Origin: Candidatus Bathyarchaeota archaeon
Lineage (GTDB): Archaea > Thermoproteota > Bathyarchaeia > TCS64
Direction: 5' to 3'
Length of the DNA stretch: 64,000 nt
Assembly: GCA_026394265.1 (NCBI GenBank)
Contig: JAPKYO010000024.1
Coordinates: forward strand, 1-64,000
Shown here piece after piece: positions 33,378-41,377 of this stretch. The notes under the pieces are model-generated. The model was not told the DNA's origin. It made no database searches and saw nothing but the letters and a program-made list of their open reading frames with translations. Positions within the stretch are counted from its first letter, which is position 1. Each line of letters starts with the position of its first letter. Made by a program: the position numbers and the translations under genes.

Positions 33378-33426
33378 GTTGGTGCGGTCGCCGGGATTCG
33401 GACCCGGGTTTCCTGCGTGGCAGGCA
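33378..33426 (+). repeat. Attachment site copy within tRNA-Gly (att)
   Basis: This copy is identical to 22641-22689 and forms the 3' half of the intact tRNA gene on the minus strand, from past the CCA to the anticodon stem. It marks the right boundary of the element; the tRNA 5' half beyond 33426 is chromosomal. Confidence 0.95.
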
Positions 33427-33455
33427 GGTATCCTACCAGGCTAGACTACAACCGC
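33380..33455 (-). tRNA. tRNA-Gly(GCC)
   Basis: Read on the minus strand, GCGGTTG pairs with CGACCGC to form the acceptor stem. The D arm is GTCT/GGAT, the anticodon arm CCTGC-CTGCCAC-GCAGG with anticodon GCC (33419-33421), and the T arm CCGGG-TCCGAAT-CCCGG. The discriminator is A and the CCA end is encoded (33380-33382). There is no intron. This gene is the integration target of the adjacent element, and its 3' end is repeated at 22641 and, decayed, at 21700. Confidence 0.97.
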
Positions 33456-33502
33456 GCGCATCCAGAAATGCTGGGGGCTGGTATTAATCTCTTACCCCGC
33501 GG

Positions 33503-35467
33503 CTACTTCACGAGGAGCGGGAGCAGGAGCAGCGCCGTCATGCCGACGAGCTTCATGTAGATGATGAGGCTGGGGCCGGCGACGTCCTTCAGGGGATCGC
33601 CGACGGTGTCGCCGACGATCGCGGCCTTGTGCGCCTCGGTTCCCTTCCTCCAGAACTCGCGCTCGATCAGCTTCTTCGCGTTGTCCCATGCGGCGCCGGT
33701 GTTGTTGAAGAAGACTGCGAGGGCGACGGCGCTCACCGTGATGCCGAGCATGAGCGCCACCAGCGTCTCCGCACCGAAGACGAAGGCCACCACTATCGGC
33801 GGTATTATGGCCAGCAGGGCGGGGGCCGTCATCTCCCTGAGTGCGAAGCTTGTGCTTATGTCGATGCAGCGGGCGTAGTCGGGCTCCGCCTCCCCCTTCA
33901 TTATGCCGGGGTTGGCCGCGCACTGCCCCCTGATCTCGTCGACCATCGCGAGAGCCGTCTTAGCCGTCGACCCTATGAGCAGGCTCGATATGAGGAAGCT
34001 CAGGGTTACGCCGATGAAGAGGGCGGCGAGGTTGAAGAGGTTCATGAGGTTTAGGCTGTGAATGTTTGCCACCTGGAAGTAGGTGATGAGTATGGCGAAT
34101 GCGGTGAGGGTGCCGGTGGTCATGCTGAGGGCCTTCGTGTAGGCCTTCATGCTGTTCCCGACGGCGTCGAGGTGAGCCAGGTTCTCGCTTGCCCCCTCGT
34201 TGTGGGCCATCTCCGAGACGCCGTCCGCGTTGTCCACGATGGGGCCGAAGGCGTCGGTCGACATGATGTAGCCGACCATGAGGTCTGTGCCGATGTTGGC
34301 GATGGCGATGGCGAAGAGTACGTTGCCGTTTATTATGAAGCTGAACGCGGCCGCCGCGACGACCCCCACCACGGGGACGATGGGGCTCTGCAGCCCGTAC
34401 GCGATGCCGGTGATTATGTTTAGGCCCGCGCCGCGGTTGCTCGCCTCGGCTATGGCCTTGACTGGCTTCCCCTCGAAGCCCGTGAAGTACTGTGCCGTCC
34501 ACATGCTCACGATTACCGCGGCTATCCCGCTCACGGCGGCGTAGAATATCCGGACATCACCCACGAGGGCTATGGTGAGGAAGTATGCGCCGACGATGCT
34601 GAGGCCCGCGGTCACGATTAGGCCGGTCCTTATGGCTGTCTCGGGCTTCTGGTTGAGCTGCTTTACGAGTGCTATGCCGACTAGGCTGGCGAGGTTGCCA
34701 ACGCACTGTAGGAGGAGTGGGTAGATGAGGGCGCCGGGGCCGTAACGTGGCACGAAGGCGGCGCCGAGGATCATACCCGTTACCACGTCGCCGCTGAAGC
34801 TCTCGAAGAGGTCCGCGCCGCGTCCCGTGCAGTCACCGACGTTGTCACCGACCAGATCCGCGATTACGGCGGGGTTGCGGGGGTCGTCCTCGGGGAGGCC
34901 GAGCTCTATCTTGCCCACGAGGTCGGCGCCGATGTCCGCGCCCTTGGTGAAGATGCCGCCGCCTATCTGGGCGAAGAGGGCGGTGAGGCTCGCGCCGAAG
35001 CTGAAGCCGACGAGGTCCTCGGGGTTACCGAAGACGAGGAAGAGTAGTGTTAGGCCGAGGAGGCTCAGGGCGGGTACGCTGAGTCCCATGACGCTGCCTC
35101 CGAGGATGGCGGTGCGGAAGGCTGCGAGCCCCGAAGTCTTCGCGTCCTCCGCGACGCGCCCGTGCACCTTGACGACGATCCTCATCACGGCGTAGGCGGA
35201 GACCTGGCTGAGCACCGCCCCTACGAGGAAGCTGACCGCAGAGCGCCAACCCAGCAGGTAGTAGATCACAACCGCGAGGATCGGAACGAATGGGGCGATG
35301 ACTCTGAGCTGGCGGTTGAGGTAAGTCGCGGTGCCGACCTCGATCTTCTCGGATATGCCCCTGATCTTATCCGACTCGATCCTGCGGCGGAAGATGGGTA
35401 GGGCGACGTAGACTATTAGGAGCCCGGTGAGGGCGACGGTTATCAGCGGGATGGAGAGTGGGTCCAA
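33503..35467 (-). CDS. hppA: Membrane H+-translocating pyrophosphatase, K+-independent type
   Basis: This 654-residue protein has about 15-16 transmembrane segments and the hallmark motifs FTKGADIGADLVGKIE and DNVGDCTGRGADLFES for binding Mg-pyrophosphate, plus FNNTGAAWDNAKKLIE and GDTVGDPLKDVAGPSL near the end. At the position that separates subclasses, the motif reads GNSMKAYTKA, with Lys where K+-dependent enzymes have Ala, so K+ independence is predicted. It couples pyrophosphate hydrolysis to proton export. The gene starts at ATG 35467; a CATATAAA-type box at about 35563-35570 suggests a leader of 70 bases or more. Confidence 0.95.
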   Translation of the reverse strand: MDPLSIPLITVALTGLLIVYVALPIFRRRIESDKIRGISEKIEVGTATYLNRQLRVIAPFVPILAVVIYYLLGWRSAVSFLVGAVLSQVSAYAVMRIVVKVHGRVAEDAKTSGLAAFRTAILGGSVMGLSVPALSLLGLTLLFLVFGNPEDLVGFSFGASLTALFAQIGGGIFTKGADIGADLVGKIELGLPEDDPRNPAVIADLVGDNVGDCTGRGADLFESFSGDVVTGMILGAAFVPRYGPGALIYPLLLQCVGNLASLVGIALVKQLNQKPETAIRTGLIVTAGLSIVGAYFLTIALVGDVRIFYAAVSGIAAVIVSMWTAQYFTGFEGKPVKAIAEASNRGAGLNIITGIAYGLQSPIVPVVGVVAAAAFSFIINGNVLFAIAIANIGTDLMVGYIMSTDAFGPIVDNADGVSEMAHNEGASENLAHLDAVGNSMKAYTKALSMTTGTLTAFAILITYFQVANIHSLNLMNLFNLAALFIGVTLSFLISSLLIGSTAKTALAMVDEIRGQCAANPGIMKGEAEPDYARCIDISTSFALREMTAPALLAIIPPIVVAFVFGAETLVALMLGITVSAVALAVFFNNTGAAWDNAKKLIEREFWRKGTEAHKAAIVGDTVGDPLKDVAGPSLIIYMKLVGMTALLLLPLLVK

Positions 35468-35592
35468 CGTGTCTTCCTCGATAGAATATAGATCTCTTGG
35501 ATGCGGCTAATCGATGTCAGTGCCGTTCTCCTTGTGGTCTTGAGTCAGGCGGGTTTCACATCGCATATAAACCTGTTTACTAGTTTTGCCTT

Positions 35593-35616
35593 ATTTTGCC
35601 TGAACGAAGGCAAAAT
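35593..35616. terminator. Inverted repeat between the pyrophosphatase and C_GCAxxG gene
   Basis: ATTTTGCCT (35593-35601) and AGGCAAAAT (35608-35616) form a perfect 9-bp stem with a 6-base loop, just past the stop of the minus-strand gene at 35629. It could end that transcript, or act as an operator for the pyrophosphatase promoter. A partial TTTTGCCT copy lies at about 35584. Confidence 0.5.
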
Positions 35617-35628
35617 TAGCTAAAACGT

Positions 35629-36150
35629 TTAGCCTTCCCGCTTCTTCAGGATCATCTCGGCCGCGACCTCGGCCGCTATCCCGCAGACCTTGAGGCAGCC
35701 GTTGTCACCGTGGCCGCCGCTGTTTATGAAGTCGGTCCTCTGCGCGGCGTCGGCGAGGTTCCAGCTCTTGCCGTAGAGTGCCTGCTGCATGTCCCTGCAG
35801 AGCGTCGAGGGGAGGGGCTTCTTCAAAGCCCACTCCTTCTCGATGCGGTGCATGAACTCGTTGCTAAGGACGTAGCCGTCGGCGATCGTGCCCTGAAGCT
35901 TGGGGAGGTCTTCGAGCTTTTCCCTGCCCTCCTCGATGCCGAGCGCCATGAGTGCGCCGACGAGCGCCCCGCAGGATTCGCCCCTCCTCGCCATGCCGCC
36001 GGCGAAGGCGGTGGCCGCCTTGAGGCTCTGAACGTTGCCGATGCCGAGTCCTTCTTGGAGCGCGGATAAGACGGCTTGGCTGCAGCCGCTGTTGTTCTCG
36101 TTGGCGTGCGCCTTTGCGCGTATCGCCTTGACCTTCCTCGAATCTACCAT
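35629..36150 (-). CDS. C_GCAxxG_C_C family protein
   Basis: The product is 173 residues with the family's spaced cysteines: NSGCSQAVLSALQEGLG, ARRGESCGALVGALMALG (G-x-x-C-G-A), STLCRDMQQALYG and NGCLKVCGIAAEVAAEM. The family is probably a redox or metal-cluster protein of anaerobes, with no established reaction. A diverged paralogue lies immediately upstream on the same strand, 33 bases away, so they are likely co-transcribed. Start is at MVDSRKVKAI. Confidence 0.88.
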   Translation of the reverse strand: MVDSRKVKAIRAKAHANENNSGCSQAVLSALQEGLGIGNVQSLKAATAFAGGMARRGESCGALVGALMALGIEEGREKLEDLPKLQGTIADGYVLSNEFMHRIEKEWALKKPLPSTLCRDMQQALYGKSWNLADAAQRTDFINSGGHGDNGCLKVCGIAAEVAAEMILKKREG

Positions 36151-36183
36151 AATCGAGATGACGGCTGGACTCGGATTTAAACC

Positions 36184-36711
36184 CTAACTCGGCTTCCCCA
36201 CCTTTGGGAGCAGCCTCTCCGCCGCTACCTCGGCGGCGATCCCGCACACCTTGGGGCACCCCTCGTCGCCGTGCCCGCCGCAGGCGTAGAACGCCTCCCT
36301 CTGCGCCGTGTCGCGAAGGTCGTAGCTCCGCCCGTATATTCCCCTCTGGAGGTCCCAGCAGATCGTCGACTTGAGTGGCTCCTTGAGGCCGAACTCTTTC
36401 TCTACGCGGCGCTGGAACTCGGTGGCTATCGCGTCCGCGTCGGCGCAGGCAGCCGCGTATGCTGGGGTGTCCGGCATCTTGCTCCGCCCCTCGACGAGGC
36501 CGACCGCCATCAGCGCCCCCAGGAGCGCCCCACAGGTCTCCCCCCGCCGGGCGACGCCGCCGCTCAGAACCGTCGCCGCCCTGAATGACTCCAGGTCGCC
36601 CACCCCGAGTCCCTCCTGAAGCGCCAGAAGCACGGATTGGCTGCAGCCACTGTACTTGTCGTAGAAGAGGGCGCGCCTCCTGATCTCCTTAACCAGAACC
36701 TCATCAACCAT
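36184..36711 (-). CDS. C_GCAxxG_C_C family protein, paralogue
   Basis: The product is 175 residues from ATG 36711 (MVDEVLVKEIRRRALFYDKY). Conserved positions match the neighbour: YSGCSQSVLLALQEGLG, ARRGETCGALLGALMAVG, STICWDLQRGIYG, and two cysteines in EGCPKVCGIAAEVAAER, with one additional YACGGHGDEG cysteine. It arose by tandem duplication. Two different copies kept side by side suggest a heteromeric cluster protein, which is inference. Upstream in-frame codons are rejected because they overlap the speD promoter. Confidence 0.88.
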   Translation of the reverse strand: MVDEVLVKEIRRRALFYDKYSGCSQSVLLALQEGLGVGDLESFRAATVLSGGVARRGETCGALLGALMAVGLVEGRSKMPDTPAYAAACADADAIATEFQRRVEKEFGLKEPLKSTICWDLQRGIYGRSYDLRDTAQREAFYACGGHGDEGCPKVCGIAAEVAAERLLPKVGKPS

Positions 36712-36800
36712 GACTGAGTAATCGACAGAACCCGATTTAAGACATCGGCCTGAACATTCGCCAACGTTTATATCGGATCCAGATCGCATCCAGTCGGGAT

Positions 36801-37139
36801 ATGATCGGCCTACACCTCATGCTCGACGGCGTCATGCGTGAACCCGTTACACGTGAGACCGTAGACGCGATACTACACGAGCTGCCCGGCAGGATCGGGA
36901 TGAAGATACTCGCCGGCCCCGTCGTCGTAGCGGGCCACCCCGTAAACCCGGGGTGGACGGGCTTCGTCGTCATCGACAAGAGCCACATAGCCATCCACAC
37001 ATTCACCGAGGGCAACCGCATCAGCATCGACGTCTACAGCTGCCAGCCCTTCGACGCCGAGGAGGTCGAGAGGTACCTCAACGGCAAGATCGGCCTGACC
37101 CGGGTCAACAAGAGGGTCGTGACCCGCAGCGAGGCCTAG
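36801..37139 (+). CDS. speD: S-adenosylmethionine decarboxylase proenzyme
   Basis: This 112-residue protein is of the short prokaryotic SpeD class. The segment DKSHIAIHTFTEGNRISIDV (about residues 59-78) holds the serine that becomes the pyruvoyl group after self-cleavage, although the usual Glu before that Ser is Lys here. YSCQPFDAEEV supplies the conserved cysteine. In archaea the related enzymes decarboxylate SAM or arginine for polyamine synthesis; the SAM form is the simpler reading. A TTTATATC box at about 36768-36775 lies 26 bases upstream of the ATG, consistent with a leaderless mRNA. Confidence 0.85.
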   Translation: MIGLHLMLDGVMREPVTRETVDAILHELPGRIGMKILAGPVVVAGHPVNPGWTGFVVIDKSHIAIHTFTEGNRISIDVYSCQPFDAEEVERYLNGKIGLTRVNKRVVTRSEA

Positions 37140-38863
37140 CTCAGTTCGAATGTCTCCTCAAGCTGCCGCGTGGCGCGGAGGGCCGCCCGCCTCGCAAGGA
37201 TGAAGAAAATTAATATCACGACTATGATGACGAGGCCGCTGCCCAGTTCTCCCAAGATGCCTCCGAATGTCCTCGCTATGAGTGGGAAGCTGACGAGCAG
37301 GATCGTGGTGGCCACCAGGGCGAGCGTCGTGAAGTAGAGGAAGCTCTCCATGCGGCCGTTCACGGTCTTGTGGAGCTTACCCACCCTGGAGGCGACGCCG
37401 TGGATCAGCTTCCTGTAGACGCCGCGCATCCTCAGGCTCACTATGGCGACGATTATGATGGTGAAGCTGGCGACGGCGATGTCGACGTAGCCCCTGATGA
37501 CCAGCGGGAAGAAGATGGGCGTCACATAGGTTATCGCCACGTTCCCTACGCCGACGACGAGCAGGATTATCGCCACCCTCCTCATCAGCTCCCAGAAGGC
37601 GGAGCGTATCTCCTCGAAGACGACCGCCTCCTTCCCGAAGGCCTCGGCGACGACCCTAAACGTGCCCTCCAGCCGTTCCCTGAGTTTCTTGGGGAAGATT
37701 GAGGCGAGGCGATCGGGCAGCGTCTTCTCGAACATGATGAGGCCGCTCGACATGACGGCGGAGCCGGCGAGGGCGATGACGCTTATCAGGTAGAGTTCCT
37801 CGCTTCCGAAGCCCGAGTCGACGGCGTTGCGCGCCAGGATGACTCCGAACTCGCTTATCGCCAGCATGTAGAGCCCCAGCCTGAACGCCTGCTCCAGCCT
37901 GATGCCCATGACCCAGCTGCTCAGGCTGAAGCCGACGAACTTGACGAAGACGACGAAGAGGGAGACGAGTATGGCGATTGTTATCAGGGCGGGGTCCTTG
38001 ACGACTGGGAGGCTCGCGCCGATGCTTGAGAAGAATATTAGGCTGCTGAGGTCCCTGAGGCTCTTCATCTTCTCCTCGACGGCCTCCTGTACGCCGATGT
38101 TGCTGACGACGAGGCCGGCTATGAAGGCGCCGAAGGCGGTGCTCAGCCCGGTGAGGACGCCGACGTAGGCGTATGTGAGGACGACTGCGAGGCTTAGGGC
38201 GAGGAATATCTCGCTCTCCTTCCCCGCGGCCCACTTGAGGGGGCGGCTGAGGATGCGGAGGCCGATGTAGACCATGAATATGACGCTGAGGAGGATGCCC
38301 GCTAGCAGCTGGATGATGTTGGTGGCGCTCGGCCTACCCGCCGCCGCGAGTACTGGGAAGACGCTCAGCCCGACGATTGCGATGATGTCCTCGAAGGCGC
38401 CGACGCCGAGGATGATCCCCTTCGTCCCCGGGTCCTTCACCCCCCTCTCCTCAAGCATCTTGAACGTGATTGCGGTGCTCGTGTTCATCGCCATGAAGAC
38501 GAGTACGAGTGTCTCCCCCCACGAGAAGTTGAGGACCGTCCCGAAGAACATCGTCAAGAGGGACACGATCACTATCTCCACCGCAACTATGCCCCCCGAC
38601 TTCAACCCGCCGCGGCTCAGGAAGTCCAGCTTCACGACGAGCCCGATCTCGAAGGAGATGAGTATGATGCCCAGCTCGCTGAGGAATGTGAGGAGTGTGC
38701 TCTCGGTGTCGACTAGGTGGAATACGGGGCCGACGATTACGCCGCCCAGAATGTAGCCGGCGATGGCGGAGAAGCCGAGTCGCCTAGCGAGGATACCGCA
38801 GACGCTGGCCGCCACGAGAGGCACAACCAGTAGCAGAATAGCGTCCTCAGCCAAGGCACTCAC
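37136..38863 (-). CDS. CPA2-family Na+(K+)/H+ antiporter, KefB-like
   Basis: The 575-residue product has 12-13 transmembrane helices for the exchanger domain (about residues 1-390). It shows GYILGGVIVGPVFHLVDTES, FEIGLVVKLDF and the ion-binding region GVGAFEDIIAIVGLSVF with paired acidic residues. Three or four further helices form a carboxyl extension in place of the usual TrkA-N domain (about residues 430-560). The extra membrane domain is unusual for KefB. It converges on speD with a four-base overlap. Role: cation or pH homeostasis. Confidence 0.9.
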   Translation of the reverse strand: MSALAEDAILLLVVPLVAASVCGILARRLGFSAIAGYILGGVIVGPVFHLVDTESTLLTFLSELGIILISFEIGLVVKLDFLSRGGLKSGGIVAVEIVIVSLLTMFFGTVLNFSWGETLVLVFMAMNTSTAITFKMLEERGVKDPGTKGIILGVGAFEDIIAIVGLSVFPVLAAAGRPSATNIIQLLAGILLSVIFMVYIGLRILSRPLKWAAGKESEIFLALSLAVVLTYAYVGVLTGLSTAFGAFIAGLVVSNIGVQEAVEEKMKSLRDLSSLIFFSSIGASLPVVKDPALITIAILVSLFVVFVKFVGFSLSSWVMGIRLEQAFRLGLYMLAISEFGVILARNAVDSGFGSEELYLISVIALAGSAVMSSGLIMFEKTLPDRLASIFPKKLRERLEGTFRVVAEAFGKEAVVFEEIRSAFWELMRRVAIILLVVGVGNVAITYVTPIFFPLVIRGYVDIAVASFTIIIVAIVSLRMRGVYRKLIHGVASRVGKLHKTVNGRMESFLYFTTLALVATTILLVSFPLIARTFGGILGELGSGLVIIVVILIFFILARRAALRATRQLEETFELS

Positions 38864-38972
38864 CGGCGCCCAGCGGCGCCTCCCCTAGCTGATTCGCAAA
38901 ACCTCAAAAGGGTTACGGGGGGATGAGTCAAGGTTTATCTCTATTGTTTCCTCAGCCACCCCTGATGCAAAG

Positions 38973-39476
38973 ATGAGCAAGAAAGACACAGCCATGGCGA
39001 AGAAGTTCAAGGAACTCTCCGTAGTCGAGAACGACTACGCCGTAAAGCTCGACGCCGAGGTGCGCGGCTACGGCAACGAGATAGTCCGCGACATCGTCGG
39101 CTCCGTCGCCGTCGACAGCAAGAAGCACAGCGGCCTCTTCAAGGCGTGCGCCGCCATAGTCGAGGGCGACAGCCTAAGCCTCACCGAGGACGAGTACAAC
39201 GAGCTCGTCGGCAGCCTCGAGAAGCACGAGGCCGTCGAGGGCAACATGATCAAGACCGTCGACGAACTACTCGCGAAGACGAAGGACGACCGCATCAAGA
39301 TGATGCTCAACCACATAAAGAGCGACGAGATCAGGCACCACCTACTCATCAGGGCGATGACGAAGATGGTGGTGAAGAGGGAGATCATCCTCGAGAAGGA
39401 TGTCTGGAACCAGCTCTTCAGGGATGTGCTGACGCACGGCCACGCGCCGCCGGACCAGTGGGAGCAGCCCGAGTAA
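38973..39476 (+). CDS. Ferritin-like diiron four-helix protein
   Basis: The 167-residue product is helical, with spaced acidic and histidine residues: NDYAVKLDAEVRGYGNEIVR, SLEKHEAVEGNMI and HIKSDEIRHHLLIRAMTK. The E-x-x-H type pattern in the last helix (DEIRHH) resembles rubrerythrin/ferritin-like diiron sites. No rubredoxin domain is attached. It could be a peroxide-reducing or iron-sequestering protein. A GTTTATC box at about 38932 is upstream, and a hairpin follows the stop. The family name is uncertain; the fold call is by motif spacing. Confidence 0.6.
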   Translation: MSKKDTAMAKKFKELSVVENDYAVKLDAEVRGYGNEIVRDIVGSVAVDSKKHSGLFKACAAIVEGDSLSLTEDEYNELVGSLEKHEAVEGNMIKTVDELLAKTKDDRIKMMLNHIKSDEIRHHLLIRAMTKMVVKREIILEKDVWNQLFRDVLTHGHAPPDQWEQPE

Positions 39477-39511
39477 CCCCATCGAGCGGATAATTGGGGG
39501 CCTAGAATGGA

Positions 39512-39535
39512 AAAGGGGGAAAAATACCCCCCTTT
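39512..39535 (+). terminator. Hairpin after the ferritin-like gene
   Basis: AAAGGGGG (39512-39519) pairs with CCCCCTTT (39528-39535) around an A-rich loop, about 35 bases past the stop. It probably ends or stabilises the transcript. Confidence 0.5.
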
Positions 39536-39623
39536 CTCCGCGAAGGGGATTATTTTGTGGTGAAAACTTCTTTCGCGACGTTCCTAGGGTTAAATTTAAA
39601 TAAATTACGTCCCCTGACTAGAG

Positions 39624-41039
39624 TTGCCTGAAAATAGCCCCCGGGGAAAGATGTTACCCAATAAGGACGATTATCTGAGCGTGGAAGCCGGGTACGACGG
39701 CAGTGGGTTAGAGATCAGGCTAAACGGCGGCGCATACAGGGTCGAGTACCCCGCCGAGATATGGGGCCCACTCGACGACGAGGCGAAGAGGATGATCGTC
39801 GACCACGTCGCCTTCATGTCGACCAACTATCTCCCCATCGTCCTCGGGAAAAAGGGCATAGTCTACGGGACGCGGCAGCCGATGCTGGAGAGCCTCGCCT
39901 TCGAGAGCACCGTCTTCGACATCCCCAGCAGCGCCCTCCTCGACGGCAGGTCCGCCATCGACACGCTGCGCCGGTACTATAACACGGACTTCGTCTTCGA
40001 GGGCGGCGAGACCATCGTATGGGGGAAGAAGTACAAGCCGCGAGACCGCGCGATCATCAGCTTCACGAGTGGGAAGGAGAGCCTGCTCACACTCGCCGTC
40101 TGCAGGGAACTCGGCATAGAGCCCATCCTCGTCAACGTCGTCGAGCCGAGCAACATATACGAGGAGAAGCACAGGAGGAAGCTGCTTGAGGAGATGGCGG
40201 AGGAGTATGGGGTGGAGTGGTACATGCTCCGCCACGAGCCCGGCGTCTTCCACGACGGCCGCAGGATGGGGTACAAGCCCAGCAGCCTCGGCTGGGGCAC
40301 ACAGCTCCTCTACTACCTCTTCCTCTACCTCCCATTCATGCTCCACACCCGGGCACGGTACGTATTCTTCGGCAACGAGAACAGCTGCGACAAGGAGGCC
40401 ACCCACCCCGAGGGCTTCCGCACAAACTACTGCTTCGACCAGAGCAGCCGGTGGACGCTCCAGATGGATAACGCGGCCCGGATGCTGACGGGTGGCTCGG
40501 CGCGCGTCGGTAGCCTCGTGGGGCCACTGAACGAGATCGCTGTCACCAAGGTGCTCCACGACGGGTACCCGGACCTCGCCAAGTACCAGATGAGCTGCTT
40601 CTGCGAGGACCCCCCGGCGGAGGACCACAGGTGGTGCTGCGCCTGCAGCAAGTGCGCGCGCACAAACGCCTTCATCAGGGGGCTCGGCTACGACCCGGCG
40701 CGTGTCGGGTTCTGGAAGGACATGTTCACCGAGGAGCACGCGGGGCTATTCTCGGCGCTGAACGGGGCGCAGACCTTCGGCTTCGACAAGTCGGGGCTGG
40801 GGAGGGAGGAGCAGGAGCTGGCCCTCTACATGGCGGCGCAGCGGGAGCCCGACAACCCCTTCCTGCAGAGGTACATGAAGACAAGCATATACAACGGCAT
40901 CTCCGGGGAGGGCGGCGCCGGGAACGAGAGGTTTCACAGGGACTACGAGTTCTACATGACCCCCCAGCCCTACGAGGCGATGCCCGGGGAACTCCGGGAA
41001 AGGGTCTACGCCATCTACCGCGATATTCTGAGCAGGTGA
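39624..41039 (+). CDS. PP-loop (HUP) protein resembling MurL-type epimerases
   Basis: The 471-residue product has a PP-loop SFTSGKESLLTLAVC (about residues 149-163), FFGNENSCDKEATHPEGFRT and YCFDQSSRWTLQMDNAARML, and a cysteine cluster (SCFCEDP, WCCACSKCARTNAF). The order GNE-S, PEGF-N and Q-S-S resembles the MurL family of ATP-dependent peptide epimerases, as well as other adenine-nucleotide alpha hydrolases. The TTG at 39624 lies 24 bases after a TTTAAATAAAT box and is taken as a leaderless start. What an archaeon would epimerise is unknown; the cysteines may bind zinc. Confidence 0.6.
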   Translation: MPENSPRGKMLPNKDDYLSVEAGYDGSGLEIRLNGGAYRVEYPAEIWGPLDDEAKRMIVDHVAFMSTNYLPIVLGKKGIVYGTRQPMLESLAFESTVFDIPSSALLDGRSAIDTLRRYYNTDFVFEGGETIVWGKKYKPRDRAIISFTSGKESLLTLAVCRELGIEPILVNVVEPSNIYEEKHRRKLLEEMAEEYGVEWYMLRHEPGVFHDGRRMGYKPSSLGWGTQLLYYLFLYLPFMLHTRARYVFFGNENSCDKEATHPEGFRTNYCFDQSSRWTLQMDNAARMLTGGSARVGSLVGPLNEIAVTKVLHDGYPDLAKYQMSCFCEDPPAEDHRWCCACSKCARTNAFIRGLGYDPARVGFWKDMFTEEHAGLFSALNGAQTFGFDKSGLGREEQELALYMAAQREPDNPFLQRYMKTSIYNGISGEGGAGNERFHRDYEFYMTPQPYEAMPGELRERVYAIYRDILSR

Positions 41040-41098
41040 GGCGGCTCGCCCCCGGGGCGCGTGAAGCATATATATCCCCTCCCCCCGGATAGGATGCC

Positions 41099-41368
41099 AT
41101 GTCGTCCATCCACAGGCAGCGGAAGAACGCAAGGGACCGCCTCATGAGGGCCGAGGGCCACCTCAGGGGCGTCATAAAGATGATAGACGAGGAGAAGGAG
41201 TGCCCCGACATCCTCATCCAGATCGCCGCCGTCAAGGCCGCGCTGGACAAGGCCGGCGTCGTCATACTCGAAGACCACATCGAGCACTGCCTCGTCGAGG
41301 CTGTGAAGTCGGGGGACGTCGCGCCGCAGCTCGAGGAGCTGAAGGGCGCGCTGGAGAAGCTCCTCTAG
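41099..41368 (+). CDS. CsoR/RcnR-family metal-sensing repressor
   Basis: This 89-residue all-helical protein has the DUF156 pattern: RLMRAEGHLRGVIKMIDEEK, then ECPDILIQIAAVKAALDKAG with the sensing Cys, and LEDHIEHCLVEAV with His and Cys ligands. The C-H-C set is that of CsoR-type Cu(I) sensors, though relatives sense Ni, Co or formaldehyde. A GCATATATATCC box about 30 bases upstream marks the promoter. The metal ATPase gene follows within ten bases, so this regulator likely represses its own operon when metal is low. Confidence 0.9.
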   Translation: MSSIHRQRKNARDRLMRAEGHLRGVIKMIDEEKECPDILIQIAAVKAALDKAGVVILEDHIEHCLVEAVKSGDVAPQLEELKGALEKLL

Positions 41369-41377
41369 GTGCCTTCG

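Larger units (their letters stand above)
22641..33426. mobile_element. Integrative element in tRNA-Gly(GCC), about 10.7 kb
   Basis: The element is bounded by 49-bp identical direct repeats (22641-22689 and 33378-33426) that correspond to the tRNA-Gly 3' half plus flank. The interior is AT-rich compared with the chromosome. It carries the carboxyl part of a tyrosine integrase at the left end and the amino part at the right end overlapping the tRNA, an SF3 helicase, an unknown divergent gene, and a block of membrane and surface proteins. This layout matches SSV-type archaeal integrative viruses or plasmids. No capsid or packaging protein is recognisable, so virus versus plasmid is open. Confidence 0.92.
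33212..33487 (+). pseudogene. int: Integrase amino-terminal part, int(N), with RHH-like domain
   Basis: The frame encodes MKTSVNLSINAEVVEKAKGL (strand-helix) and LNLSKVCENALIQSIQQI (helix), a ribbon-helix-helix-like domain. It then runs into the tRNA-Gly gene on the opposite strand (DEGWCGRRDSDPGFLRGRQ). At the 49-bp repeat its frame is the same as that of int(C) at 22690: the copies are 10,737 bases apart, a multiple of three. After excision the joined gene would give a complete integrase. In the chromosome this half reads through the tRNA into unrelated codons up to 33487. Confidence 0.88.
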
